Shown: in pieces, positions 8,747-16,362 of the stretch
Layout of the letters: the number at the start of each line of letters is the position of its first letter
Position numbering within the stretch: position 1 is the first letter of the stretch
DNA from: Acidobacteria bacterium 13_1_40CM_65_14
GTDB lineage: Bacteria > Acidobacteriota > Vicinamibacteria > Vicinamibacterales > CAVVIG01
DNA length: 32,719 nt
Assembly (NCBI GenBank): GCA_001917905.1
Contig: MNEX01000072.1
Coordinates: forward strand, 1 to 32,719
Direction: 5' to 3'
Translations under genes and position numbers: made by a program
Notes under the pieces: generated by a model
What the model saw: the letters and a program-made list of their open reading frames with translations, nothing else
The model's database searches: none
Told to the model about the DNA's origin: nothing

Positions 8747-9551
8747 GGACGTGCAGGAGCCTGGGCGGCGCCATTGTCGAGACGTGGAGGCCGGGCACGA
8801 CGTTCGCCGCCGACGAACAGCGGATGGTGATGTGCTCGCCGGTGCTCCGCCGGATGCGGTATGAGCCTTCGAATCGGCCATCTCGCAGAAACCGCTTCCA
8901 CGCACGCTGCCCGCGCTCGACGACATCGGCCGCGGACAAATCCCAGATGGACATCTGGAGCAGCTGCTCGCGTGAGTAGCCAGTCAGCGCGCAGATGGCG
9001 GCGTTGGCCTCGACGTAGCGCGCGCTGTCGTCCGCGACGAGCACGCTGATCATCGTCTCGTCGATACCGCGGGCGATGTGCCGCGCGCGATCGCTCAGTG
9101 TTGAAGCCTCGTCGCACCTGTCCTGTGCCGTCGCGCGGATGTCGGCCAGCGCGCGCCGCAGCGTACGCCGGCTGCCGGTGAGCGTCGTCCGGTCCGCGAT
9201 GAGGCGGTGGAGATGCGCCACGAGATCGTCCTCGGACGAGACAATCGGATGCGCGTCGTCGCACGATTCCAGATTCGAACGCGGATCGCGCACTAGAATG
9301 GTCGGGATGTCGCTGAGGTCGGGATTCGACAGTAATCGCGCCGTCAGCTGCAGGCCATCGAGCTTCGGCAACACCACCTCGGCGATCGTGACGTCCGGCA
9401 GGTACCGTGTGGCGGCGGCCAGCGCATGGACGCCGTCGATCGCTTCCAGCACGCGATGCCCTGCTCGTTCAACCAGGTCGATCCAGCCGGCGCGTTTTCC
9501 GGCATGACCGGCGGCGACGAGGACGAGCGCGGCACGAGCACAGCTGGGCAT
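8736..9551 (-). CDS. Degenerate receiver domain plus PAS domain protein
   Basis: 271 residues from the ATG at 9549-9551. Residues about 5-125 have the pattern of a CheY-like receiver, but the acidic pair after strand 1 is replaced (VLVAAGHAG), the phosphoacceptor position in PDVTIAEVVLPKLDG is Glu58 instead of Asp, and the usual lysine block reads LVRDPRSN. Residues about 165-270 form a PAS domain (ADDSARYVEANAAICALTGYS). No output DNA-binding domain. It is transcribed divergently from the histidine kinase at 9612 with only 60 bp between the starts, so the two may share control. Either a phosphorylation-independent signalling adaptor or a Glu-locked active mimic; the function is inference. 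Confidence 0.8.
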   Translation of the reverse strand: MPSCARAALVLVAAGHAGKRAGWIDLVERAGHRVLEAIDGVHALAAATRYLPDVTIAEVVLPKLDGLQLTARLLSNPDLSDIPTILVRDPRSNLESCDDAHPIVSSEDDLVAHLHRLIADRTTLTGSRRTLRRALADIRATAQDRCDEASTLSDRARHIARGIDETMISVLVADDSARYVEANAAICALTGYSREQLLQMSIWDLSAADVVERGQRAWKRFLRDGRFEGSYRIRRSTGEHITIRCSSAANVVPGLHVSTMAPPRLLHVLRT

Positions 9552-9611
9552 GATGTCCAATAATAAGGGACGGACGTAATTCTCGAATCTCAACCATTCA
9601 CGTCTTTTTTT

Positions 9612-11627
9612 GTGACGCGATTCCTTTCCCTGATCCACCGCTACGCGTTCGCGACCTGCGCGGTCGCTGCGGCCGTGCTCGTTCGATTCGCGCTCCATCC
9701 CTGGCTGGGCGATTCGACGACGTACCTGCTGTTCTTTCCAGCCATAATGGCGGCGAGCTGGTACGGCGGCGTCAGCCCGGGACTCTACGCCACGGTATTG
9801 TCAGCCTCAGCCGCAGTCCTTTGGTTCGTGAGACCGTTCCGGCCGCTGAGTCTCGGCAACGCCGCCGACGACCTGGCCTTGCTCTTCTTTGTCGCCACCG
9901 GCGCGCTCATCGCGCGGTTGAATGAGAACCTTCGTCGCAGCGCGGTTGTCGGCGAACAGCTGGCGGCCATTGTCGAATCGAGCGATGACGCCATCGTCGG
10001 CAAGGATTTGAACGGCGTCATCACCTCTTGGAACCGCGCGGCGGAACGGCTGTTCGGCTATTCGGCCGCCGAAGCCGTCGGCCGGTCGATCACGATCATC
10101 ATTCCGGCCGAGCGCTTGCGGGAGGCAGAACGTGTGCTGGCCCGAATTCGCAGCGGGCACCGCGTCGAGCCGTTCGAGACACGCCGCGCGCGGAAGGACG
10201 GTACGCTCGTAGACGTCTCGATCACCGTCTCACCCATCAAGCGTGCGACCGGCGAGATCGTGGGCGCGTCGAAAATCGCCCGCGACATCACCGATCGGCT
10301 GCGGGTCGAGCGCATTCAGCAGGAGCTGCTCGCGCGCGAGCGCGACGCGACGGCCGAAGCCGTCGCGGTCCGCGACCGGCTGCAGTTTCTCGCGGAGGTC
10401 AGCGAGGCGCTGAACTCCTCGCTCGACTACGAGACGACGCTCGATCGCGCCGTGCATATTGCGCTGCCGCGTCTGGGCGACTACTGCACTGTGATCGTGC
10501 GGGACGAACACGGTCTCACGCGTCTGGTCGCGTGGGGCCACGTGATCCGCGAGAAAGAGGCGGCGCTTCAAGAGCTGGCGAACCGGCTGATTGCTTCCGC
10601 GCCGGCACGCAACATCCCGACGTTCGCCGACGAGGTGATGCGCACGGGCAAGACGCTCGTCGTCACTCACGACCGGCTCACAGAGCTGATGGCCGGGCTC
10701 GAGACCGTGGAACCGGACGTGCTGAAACTCGGCGGGATTCTGCGCCCGTACGCCTACGTTGGAGCGCCGCTGACGGTGCGCGGACGCGCGGTCGGCGTCA
10801 TGGCGTTCGGCCGGACCGAACAGGAATCGCATCACGACTACTCGGCAGCGGACGTCGCGCTCGTCGAGGAGTTCGCGCGGCGCGTGTCGCTCGCCGTGGA
10901 GAACGCGCGGCTGTTCCGCGAGGCCGACGAATTGAACCGGCTGAAGGACGAATTCCTCGCGACGGTGTCGCACGAGCTTCGCACGCCGCTCAGTGCCATC
11001 CTCGGCTGGTCGCGTATGCTGGCTGCGGGTCGACTCGATCCGGACAAGTCAAGACGCGCGATCGAGGCAGTAGAGCGCAACGCGCAGGCGCAGGCGAAGC
11101 TGGTCGACGACATTCTCGACGTCGCGCGCGGCATGGCGGGCAACGTCCGGCTCGATTTGAAGACCATCGACCTGGCCGCCGTGGCGCACCGCGGCGTGGA
11201 CGCCATCACGCCGGCGGCCGCCGCGAAGAAGATTCACGTGGCCGTCGCGGCCCCGTCGCCCGTGTCGGTCGTCGGCGATGCGGGCCGTCTGCAGCAAGTG
11301 GTTTGGAATCTCGTGTCGAACGCGGTGAAGTTCACGCCGCCCGGCGGACGCGTGACGGTGGCGGTCGGCTCCGACAACGGGAACGCGGAGCTGCACGTGA
11401 CCGACACCGGCGTCGGCATCCCGCGCGCGTTCCTGCCGTACGTCTTCGACAAGTTCCGGCAGGCTGACGCGTCGTTCACGCGGCAGTATGGCGGCCTCGG
11501 TCTCGGGCTCGCCATCGCGCGGCATCTGGTCGAGCTCCACGGCGGGTCGGTTGAAGCGAGAAGCGAGGGTGAGGGGAAGGGGGCGACGTTCGTTGTTCGG
11601 TTGCCGCTCGCGACCGACGGTCGTTAG
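9612..11627 (+). CDS. Sensor histidine kinase (DUF4118-PAS-GAF-HisKA-HATPase)
   Basis: 671 residues from GTG 9612. Order: three or four N-terminal membrane segments of the KdpD-like DUF4118 type (about 10-100, with [18 protein letters not shown]); PAS about 115-235 ([19 protein letters not shown]); GAF about 265-440; HisKA with phosphoacceptor His454 in [16 protein letters not shown]; HATPase with N box around Asn570 ([14 protein letters not shown]), DTGVGIP near 598 and [13 protein letters not shown] near 626. All kinase boxes are intact. It stops at [12 protein letters not shown], where many relatives continue into a receiver; the tail of such a receiver survives as a decayed fragment 490 bp downstream, so this was probably a hybrid kinase. 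Confidence 0.92.
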   Translation: MTRFLSLIHRYAFATCAVAAAVLVRFALHPWLGDSTTYLLFFPAIMAASWYGGVSPGLYATVLSASAAVLWFVRPFRPLSLGNAADDLALLFFVATGALIARLNENLRRSAVVGEQLAAIVESSDDAIVGKDLNGVITSWNRAAERLFGYSAAEAVGRSITIIIPAERLREAERVLARIRSGHRVEPFETRRARKDGTLVDVSITVSPIKRATGEIVGASKIARDITDRLRVERIQQELLARERDATAEAVAVRDRLQFLAEVSEALNSSLDYETTLDRAVHIALPRLGDYCTVIVRDEHGLTRLVAWGHVIREKEAALQELANRLIASAPARNIPTFADEVMRTGKTLVVTHDRLTELMAGLETVEPDVLKLGGILRPYAYVGAPLTVRGRAVGVMAFGRTEQESHHDYSAADVALVEEFARRVSLAVENARLFREADELNRLKDEFLATVSHELRTPLSAILGWSRMLAAGRLDPDKSRRAIEAVERNAQAQAKLVDDILDVARGMAGNVRLDLKTIDLAAVAHRGVDAITPAAAAKKIHVAVAAPSPVSVVGDAGRLQQVVWNLVSNAVKFTPPGGRVTVAVGSDNGNAELHVTDTGVGIPRAFLPYVFDKFRQADASFTRQYGGLGLGLAIARHLVELHGGSVEARSEGEGKGATFVVRLPLATDGR

Positions 11628-11640
11628 TCTTTAAGAGCTT

Positions 11641-11748
11641 GTGAAAGAATCACGTTGAACGCAAAGATCGCAAAGCGCGCAAAGCATCTTTTCGAAAGAC
11701 TCTTCTTTGCGGTCTTCGCGGCCTTTGCGTTGACGTGATTTCTTCACA
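11641..11748. repeat. CGCAAAG-type palindromic element
   Basis: Left arm GTGAAAGAATCACGTTGAAC followed by CGCAAAG units; the right arm read in reverse is GTGAAGAAATCACGTCAACG followed by CGCAAAGGCCGCGAAG. The arms are about 43 bp each around a short centre. It starts 13 bp after the kinase stop codon. The same family appears at 25311-25366. It could act as a transcription terminator or RNA hairpin, but lacks a U-tract after the stem. Confidence 0.85.
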
Positions 11749-11756
11749 TCCTCTTT

Positions 11757-12109
11757 AGCGTCCCACGCGATCGAATCGCGACTCGTCCGAGCAGAAACAG
11801 GCCGGAAAACGCGCTGCGCCGAATCGTCGCCGTTCAATCCCAGCTCACACACGACGGTCTCACGTCCCGCCGGAACGTCCACCGCATCACGCGGACGCAG
11901 GTGTCTGTGTGAGCGAACGTGGAGGTCGCGCCAGTCACGCAGATGCTCATAGGACAGGCCGCAGTCGCAAGGTGAGCACCACGTTGAATCATCTCGTCAC
12001 ACGCGGAAAAGTGCGATGAACGCGTTGCCGCGCGTGTCGGATCTTGCGACATTGCTGATGCAGAGCTGACACTTCGAAAGCTCAGCCATCGGCCAGGGGC
12101 GGTAGAATG
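11757..12109. other. 353-bp stretch without a convincing gene; possible minus-strand fragment
   Basis: No plus-strand gene is credible. On the minus strand, between about 12000 and 11800, one frame reads CDCGLSYEHLRDWRDLHVRS and then VPAGRETVVCELGLNGDD, which has a coding-like texture, but an in-frame stop lies just upstream and the reading runs into the palindrome at 11641-11748. It may be a decayed fragment of an unknown gene. I do not recognise a family. Confidence 0.3.
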
Positions 12110-12236
12110 CAGCTTCTGACTGCGTACGCGCCGCGAGGACCGCGAACGATCGCTCGCGTCAGGCTTCGAGGCCCATCTGTCGAAGCCGGTCGACATGGAG
12201 GCACTGCTCACCACGATTGCGAGCCTCGCGGGACGG
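12110..12236 (+). pseudogene. Decayed C-terminus of a receiver (REC) domain
   Basis: Reading with one frameshift near 12131 gives LTAYA, then REDRERSLASGFEAHLSKPVD and MEALLTTIASLAG. This is the classic end of a receiver domain: strand 4 Thr-Ala, the GFEAHLSKP lysine-proline pair, and the last helix. There is no start codon or upstream REC half. Such a domain commonly sits at the C-terminus of PAS-GAF-HisKA-HATPase kinases like the one ending at 11627, so this is most simply the lost tail of that gene. The fragment frame runs on without a stop into the GT-C gene that begins at 12287. Confidence 0.8.
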
Positions 12237-12286
12237 AGCGCCACCCGACACGAGGCCTCTGACCGAAGCCACAGGAGAATCCGCGA

Positions 12287-14146
12287 TTGTTTCTCGCACT
12301 CGTGCCGCTGGCCGCCGCCTGCTGGTGGCTCGAGCGGCGCTTCCGACCCGCACCGCTCGGCGAGAGCTGCTCCCGCCTGTTCGTCTTTGCAACCGGCACG
12401 ATTGTCGTGTGCGGATACGCTGCCTCGGCGCTCGGCCGGCTGAATGATCCGCTCGTCTGGACCGCCAGCGCATCTGCCGTCCTCGTCGCGGTAATCGCCA
12501 TCGGGGTTGCGTTCCCGGCTTCCGGCCGGCCGGCACCGCCGCAGATTCCCCGGGAAGGACCGCCGTCGCGATTCGAGCGGATGGTGCTCGCGCCGATGGC
12601 CATCGTCACCGCGGTGACCGGACTGCTGAACGCCGCGGTCCTGATCTTCACCGCACCGCGCGCCTGGGACGGGCTGACGTATCACGTCGCGCGCGTCGCG
12701 TACTATCTGCAGCACCGGTCGATGGCCTTCTACGACGCGAACTACTGGGCGCAGGTCGTGCATCCTCGCAACTCCGCCGTCCTGTCGCTTCACGCGTATC
12801 TCGTCAGCGGGGGAAACGAGCGGGTGGCGTCCATCTGGCAGTTGCTCGCCTATTGGACGTGCGTCGTCGTGGTCTACGGCATCGCGATCGAGATCGGTTC
12901 AACGCGGCGTCAGGCGGCCTTCACGGCGATGCTGTTTGCGGTGCTGACGGCGTCGCTCATGCAGGCGGCGGCTGCCGACAACGACATGATTCTGGCGGCG
13001 TACGCGGGCATCACGGTCTACTCACTGCTGCGCTATCGATCGGATCCCCGGCCCCGGCATCTGGCGACGGCAAGCGGCGCGTCGGCGCTCGCACTGGGAA
13101 CGAAGGCGGTCTTCGCGGTCAACGCGCCGCTGTTGGTGGCGGCGGCGATCGACGGACTCGCACACGCGCCGAGGCCTCGCTCCCGCGCGTGGCTGCAGCT
13201 CGCCGCATTCGGAGTCGCGGCGCTGCTCGTCTTCACGGTGCCATCCGGATACGTCACCATGTTCAGGCTGTTCGGCAACGCGCTGGGACCGGCGAGCGTC
13301 CGGACCGAGCACACGTTCGAGGGGTACGACGCGGCGACGGCGGTGCGGTACGGCGCCAAGAACGTCCTGCGCTTCGGTGTGGATTTCCTCTCACTCGACG
13401 GACTGCCTCGGGTGACCATCGTCAATCGAGCACAGCGGTTACTTCGGGCGGTGCCGGCGCACATCATCCCGCGTCTGGGGGTCGATCTCGAGGAACCGGG
13501 CGGCGCTCGTACGACGTTCCTGTACGATCGCATTGCGAGCGCGCACGAAGTGCATTCGTACTGGGGCGTGCTCGGATTCACGCTCGTGTGGGCGTCGGTG
13601 ATGGCCGCGGCGTTCGGCCGGCGCGTCCGCTCCGGTGCACGACTGCTCGCGTGGATGACGATCGGCTTTCTGGTCCTCCAGGCGTTTTCGAGCTTGTACG
13701 ATCCGTGGCGCGGCCGCTACTTCATCACCGCCGCCATTTTTGCGGCGCCGGTCGCTGGACGCTGGCTGGCGGCGAAGCATCCACTGGCGCGGGCGTATCT
13801 CGTCCTGGTCATTTGGATTGGGTGCGTCTCGGCGATCACCGCCGTCGTGTTTCACTCAAACGGCGTCCTCGTCAGCGTCGACTATGGCGGTGCGCACCCG
13901 TCGCTGTTCCGGCTCGATCGCACAGGGCAGATGATGGCGAACCGTACGTCGTACGAGGACGCCGTCCGCCGTTTCGACGCGATCGTGCCGGCGGACGCGG
14001 TGGTCGCCGTTCTGCTCGAGCCGGCGTCCTTCGAATATCCGCTGCGGTACCGTCGGACGCCGAGTATCTGGTGTTTGGATCGGGGCTCGAACCGCCGCGG
14101 TCTGGCGACGTCCATCTCGGCAGCGATTGGTATCTGCGGCCGCTGA
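12287..14146 (+). CDS. GT-C fold multi-pass membrane protein, C-terminus frameshifted
   Basis: About 619 residues with roughly ten hydrophobic segments; likely a GT39/ArnT-like glycosyltransferase using a lipid-linked sugar, acting at the cytoplasmic membrane. The first periplasmic loop carries APRAWDGLTYHVARVAYYLQ, then ANYWAQVVHPRNS, typical of this group, with the acidic residue expected of GT-C enzymes. Start TTG 12287 is chosen because AGGAG lies at 12273-12277, nine bases upstream. Odd: after EPASFEYPL near 14045 the frame goes to unlikely sequence (YRRTPSIWCLDRG) ending at 14146, whereas the +1 frame reads PSDAEYLVFGSGLEP...GSDWYLRPLKR and stops at 14152-14154. That fits a real C-terminus better, so a frameshift or small deletion, or a sequencing error, is likely. 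The alternative stop lies inside the adjacent CTAG element. Confidence 0.75.
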   Translation: MFLALVPLAAACWWLERRFRPAPLGESCSRLFVFATGTIVVCGYAASALGRLNDPLVWTASASAVLVAVIAIGVAFPASGRPAPPQIPREGPPSRFERMVLAPMAIVTAVTGLLNAAVLIFTAPRAWDGLTYHVARVAYYLQHRSMAFYDANYWAQVVHPRNSAVLSLHAYLVSGGNERVASIWQLLAYWTCVVVVYGIAIEIGSTRRQAAFTAMLFAVLTASLMQAAAADNDMILAAYAGITVYSLLRYRSDPRPRHLATASGASALALGTKAVFAVNAPLLVAAAIDGLAHAPRPRSRAWLQLAAFGVAALLVFTVPSGYVTMFRLFGNALGPASVRTEHTFEGYDAATAVRYGAKNVLRFGVDFLSLDGLPRVTIVNRAQRLLRAVPAHIIPRLGVDLEEPGGARTTFLYDRIASAHEVHSYWGVLGFTLVWASVMAAAFGRRVRSGARLLAWMTIGFLVLQAFSSLYDPWRGRYFITAAIFAAPVAGRWLAAKHPLARAYLVLVIWIGCVSAITAVVFHSNGVLVSVDYGGAHPSLFRLDRTGQMMANRTSYEDAVRRFDAIVPADAVVAVLLEPASFEYPLRYRRTPSIWCLDRGSNRRGLATSISAAIGICGR

Positions 14147-14150
14147 AGCG

Positions 14151-14338
14151 CTAGTGTCGCGTCTCCGAAGTTCGTTGTCGCACCGAGGGCCCGATAGTCG
14201 ACGTGGCGCACCGCCTGTGGCAAGGCGCGACGACCGAGAATATCGGGAATCATCGGGAATATTTGAGGGAGGAGCAACGCAGCCGGCGGGGATGCATCGC
14301 CGGCCGAATGCAAACGAACTTCGGAGACACGACACCAG
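14151..14338. mobile_element. CTAG-bounded MITE-like element, copy 1
   Basis: 188 bp with imperfect terminal inverted repeats: left CTAGTGTCGCGTCTCCGAAG, right (reversed) CTGGTGTCGTGTCTCCGAAG, both followed by TTCGTT. The interior has GGAATCATCGGGAATATTTG and GGATGCATCGCCGGCCGAATGC. It is homologous to 17499-17702 in the opposite orientation: both carry the GCATTCGGCCGGCG block, TGCGTTGCTC and CGCGCCTTGCCA. It contains no ORF. It lies between the ends of the GT-C gene (its CTAG supplies TAG in the better frame) and the M23 gene. Confidence 0.85.
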
Positions 14339-14348
14339 CCGACGCGAC

Positions 14349-15266
14349 CTATTTCCCCAGCATCGCGAGCACCGACACCGGATCCACGCGGGCGCCGCTC
14401 GCGCGCACGGCCCAGTGGAGATGCGGGCCGGTGACCCGGCCCGTCGCGCCGACGCGGCCGACGATCTGGCCGGCTGACACGCGGTCGCCTTCCTTCACGT
14501 CCATCGCCGACAAGTGCGCCAGCATCGAGAACAGGCCGAGCCCGTGATCGATGATCACGGTGTTGCCGGAGAAATAGAGATTGCGGGCGACGACGATGCG
14601 GCCGGCATTCGGGGCGTGAATCGGCGTGCCGCTCGGGCTCAGGAAATCGGCGCCGCCGTGCGGGTTGCGCGGGACGCCGTTGAAAATGCTTCGCGTCCCG
14701 AAGCGGCTGTTCGCCGGCTCGGCGACCGGCCGGACGAATGGCTCGGTCCACAAGCGCTCGGCCGTCGGCGCCTGCCATACGTCGCTGAGCAGCTTCGCCT
14801 CGCGCTCGATGCGCTCCTGCTCGGACGGCGGCGGGTTGACGAACGAGTCGTCGACCGTCAAACGGCGAGTGGGGAAGCGCTTCGGCGTGACGATCAACTC
14901 GTACGTCGTGTGCTGGCCGGCGCCCGCGTCGATCGCCACGGGATACGCGCCCGGCTTCACCCCGAGATCGATGCCAACCAGCGCTTGCCACGTGCGGTCG
15001 CCTGGGGACAACGTCGTGAACGTCGCGACTTCGTGGCCGAACGCGTGGACGCGCACTTGGTCGACGTGGACCGGTGCGATCATCGTCAGCACGACCAGCT
15101 CGCCAGGCTGAACCGCCCGCGACTTGGCTGTCACCTCGAAACGGCCCGCGGTCTGACTGCCGGTCAGACTCGAGGTCAGACTGAGGGTCAGACTCGAGGT
15201 CAGACTTGAAGTCAGACCTAAGGTCAGACTGAAGGTCAGACCGAGTACGAGATTTGTAATGGTCAT
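14349..15266 (-). CDS. M23 (LytM) family metallopeptidase
   Basis: 305 residues; exported zinc peptidase of the lysostaphin type acting on peptidoglycan cross-links, or a catalytic scaffold. C-terminal domain about 190-300: NPHGGADFLSPSGTPIHAP holds the HxxxD zinc ligands, and GPHLHWAVR the HxH motif, so it looks active. The middle part (about 45-150) is beta-rich and probably an Ig-like periplasmic module. Odd: the N-terminal leader is MTITNLVLGLTF followed by repeated SLTSSLTLSLT, encoded by 12-bp tandem repeats; the hydrophobic export signal has been extended by repeat DNA. The start ATG overlaps the upstream MarR stop (ATGA), so the pair is probably co-transcribed and coupled. The stop is 11 bp from the CTAG element. 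Confidence 0.9.
   Translation of the reverse strand: MTITNLVLGLTFSLTLGLTSSLTSSLTLSLTSSLTGSQTAGRFEVTAKSRAVQPGELVVLTMIAPVHVDQVRVHAFGHEVATFTTLSPGDRTWQALVGIDLGVKPGAYPVAIDAGAGQHTTYELIVTPKRFPTRRLTVDDSFVNPPPSEQERIEREAKLLSDVWQAPTAERLWTEPFVRPVAEPANSRFGTRSIFNGVPRNPHGGADFLSPSGTPIHAPNAGRIVVARNLYFSGNTVIIDHGLGLFSMLAHLSAMDVKEGDRVSAGQIVGRVGATGRVTGPHLHWAVRASGARVDPVSVLAMLGK
15163..15245 (-). repeat. Seven 12-bp AGTCTGACC-type units forming the M23 leader
   Basis: On the coding (minus) strand the units read like CTCAGTCTGACC, TCGAGTCTGACC, TCAAGTCTGACC. Read in this frame they give LSLT/SSLT tetrapeptides. A degenerate eighth unit lies at 15151-15162. The core AGTCTGACC is the same as in the addA array at 6708-6767, but there the frame gives QSDL. 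The repeat thus codes an acceptable peptide in two different frames: hydrophilic in a cytoplasmic linker, hydrophobic in a signal region. Confidence 0.9.
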
Positions 15267-15766
15267 CGGCGTGTCGCGCGTCGCGACCGGACGTCGGTCG
15301 TCGACACCGGGCGCTCACCAGTGGCCGGCCGCGGAGCCGCACGCAGCAGCCGCTCCAGGATTTGCGACGCCGACGCCAGCGTCTGACGATCGCGTTCCGT
15401 CAGGGTCGCGAGCTGCTCCGCCAGCGCGGCGACGCGGCGCCGCCGTCCCTCGTGCAGAATGCGCGTCCCTTTCGTCGTCGGCTTCAGCCACACGATGCGG
15501 CCGTCGCGCGCATCGCGCTCGCGGCGAACCAGGCCGTCGCGCTCCATGCCGATGACGAGCCGCGTCATCGTGGGGGCGCTGACGTGCTCGGCGTGGGCGA
15601 GATCGCCGATGGTGACCGGCCCGCCGAACACGACGACCGACAGCGCGGAGGCGCGCGCCTGCGACAGGCCCATCGCCTCGTCCTGCTTGCGCAGGCGGCG
15701 CAGCAGGTGAATCGCCGCGGAGTGCAGGCGGTTGGCGATCGACTGGTTGACGTCAGATATTTGCAT
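15263..15766 (-). CDS. MarR family transcriptional regulator
   Basis: 167 residues; winged-helix repressor-type DNA-binding protein. Helix-turn-helix around 50-75 (TIGDLAHAEHVSAPTMTRLVIGME), wing RRERDARDGRIVWLKPTTKG near 82-101, and helices at both ends for dimerisation. The ATG at 15764-15766 has no ribosome site, so translation may be leaderless or weak. It is divergent from the VOC gene at 15825, and a perfect palindrome sits between them (15781-15795), which suggests autoregulation and control of the VOC gene. It overlaps the M23 gene by four bases. The ligand is unknown; a link to glyoxalase-type detoxification is inference from position. Confidence 0.9.
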   Translation of the reverse strand: MQISDVNQSIANRLHSAAIHLLRRLRKQDEAMGLSQARASALSVVVFGGPVTIGDLAHAEHVSAPTMTRLVIGMERDGLVRRERDARDGRIVWLKPTTKGTRILHEGRRRRVAALAEQLATLTERDRQTLASASQILERLLRAAPRPATGERPVSTTDVRSRRATRR

Positions 15767-15780
15767 GTGCTAAGTATGTA

Positions 15781-15795
15781 TTTAGCCTAGCTAAA
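15781..15795. promoter_or_regulatory. Probable MarR operator TTTAGCCTAGCTAAA
   Basis: A perfect dyad, TTTAGC-CTA-GCTAAA, in an AT-rich island otherwise rare in this GC-rich region, 15 bp before the MarR start and 29 bp before the VOC start. Size and TAG/CTA content fit MarR sites. The surrounding AT-rich stretch (15773-15805) presumably holds both divergent promoters. Confidence 0.65.
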
Positions 15796-15824
15796 CGAAT
15801 ATAGCACACCGACAGGAGGGACGT

Positions 15825-16217
15825 ATGACGGCAGTCGCAGGCACCTTCGGACTCTCGACGATCGGGCAGATTGCGGTGGTCGTCCACGACCTGCCGCGCG
15901 CCGTCGCGTTCTACCGCGACACGCTCGGCATGCGGCTCCTGTTCGAGGCGCCACCCAAGATGGCCTTCTTCGACTGCGGCGGCATCCGGCTCATGCTGTC
16001 GCTGCCCGAAACACCGGAATACGATCATCCCTCGTCCATCATCTACTACACCGTGGACGACATCCACCAGGCCGCGGCCGTCCTGCAGGCGCGCGGCGTC
16101 GTCTTCGACAGCGCGCCGCATCTCGTCGCGCAGCTGCCGCACGCGGATCTCTGGATGGCGTTCCTCCGCGACGCCGATCGGAATCCAGTGGCGCTGATGA
16201 GCGAAGTGCCGCGGTAG
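15825..16217 (+). CDS. VOC superfamily (glyoxalase/bleomycin-resistance fold) protein
   Basis: 130 residues from ATG 15825, with a strong AGGAGG about 9 bases upstream. Two beta-alpha-beta-beta-beta modules: residues 12-65 (IGQIAVVVHDLPRAVAFYRDTLGM) and 70-128 (SIIYYTVDDIHQAAAVLQARGV, ending RDADRNPVALMSE). The usual first metal His is replaced in IGQIAVVV (Gln), and the last ligand position reads NPVALM, so metal binding looks incomplete. Function could be metal-independent binding or a divergent lyase. Probably controlled by the divergent MarR gene. Its TAG stop is also the border of the next repeat element. Confidence 0.85.
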   Translation: MTAVAGTFGLSTIGQIAVVVHDLPRAVAFYRDTLGMRLLFEAPPKMAFFDCGGIRLMLSLPETPEYDHPSSIIYYTVDDIHQAAAVLQARGVVFDSAPHLVAQLPHADLWMAFLRDADRNPVALMSEVPR

Positions 16218-16362
16218 CAGGTTGCTGAAAAAGTCAGCAACCTGAAGTTTGAAGTTTGAAGTCTGAAGTCTGAAGTCTGGGCTTCGGAATTCGGCCTGAA
16301 TCCTTTGGACTTCAGCCTTGCGACTTCAGACCATCAGGCTGCGTTCTTCAGCAGCCTGGCTA
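16215..16362. mobile_element. 148-bp inverted-repeat element between two convergent genes
   Basis: Terminal hairpins: left CAGGTTGCTGA-AAAAG-TCAGCAACCTG (16218-16244), right (reversed) CAGGCTGCTGAAGAACGCAG then CCTG. The two ends are inverted copies of each other. The interior has 7-bp GAAGTTT/GAAGTCT tandem repeats (about 16244-16280) and inverted CTTCAG blocks (about 16310-16335). The outer bases give TAG stops to both flanking genes: VOC on plus, MarR-GNAT on minus. No ORF. It probably acts as a bidirectional terminator; mobility is inferred from the terminal symmetry. Confidence 0.7.

Noticed and set aside
8736-9551. Classical phospho-accepting response regulator
   Set aside because: Phosphoacceptor Asp is Glu and the acidic pair is missing; no DNA-binding output domain.
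13882-15342. Long minus-strand open frame (486 codons) overlapping the M23 gene in another frame
   Set aside because: The M23 frame carries the zinc motifs; this one is Arg-rich and crosses the MITE-like element and the GT-C gene.
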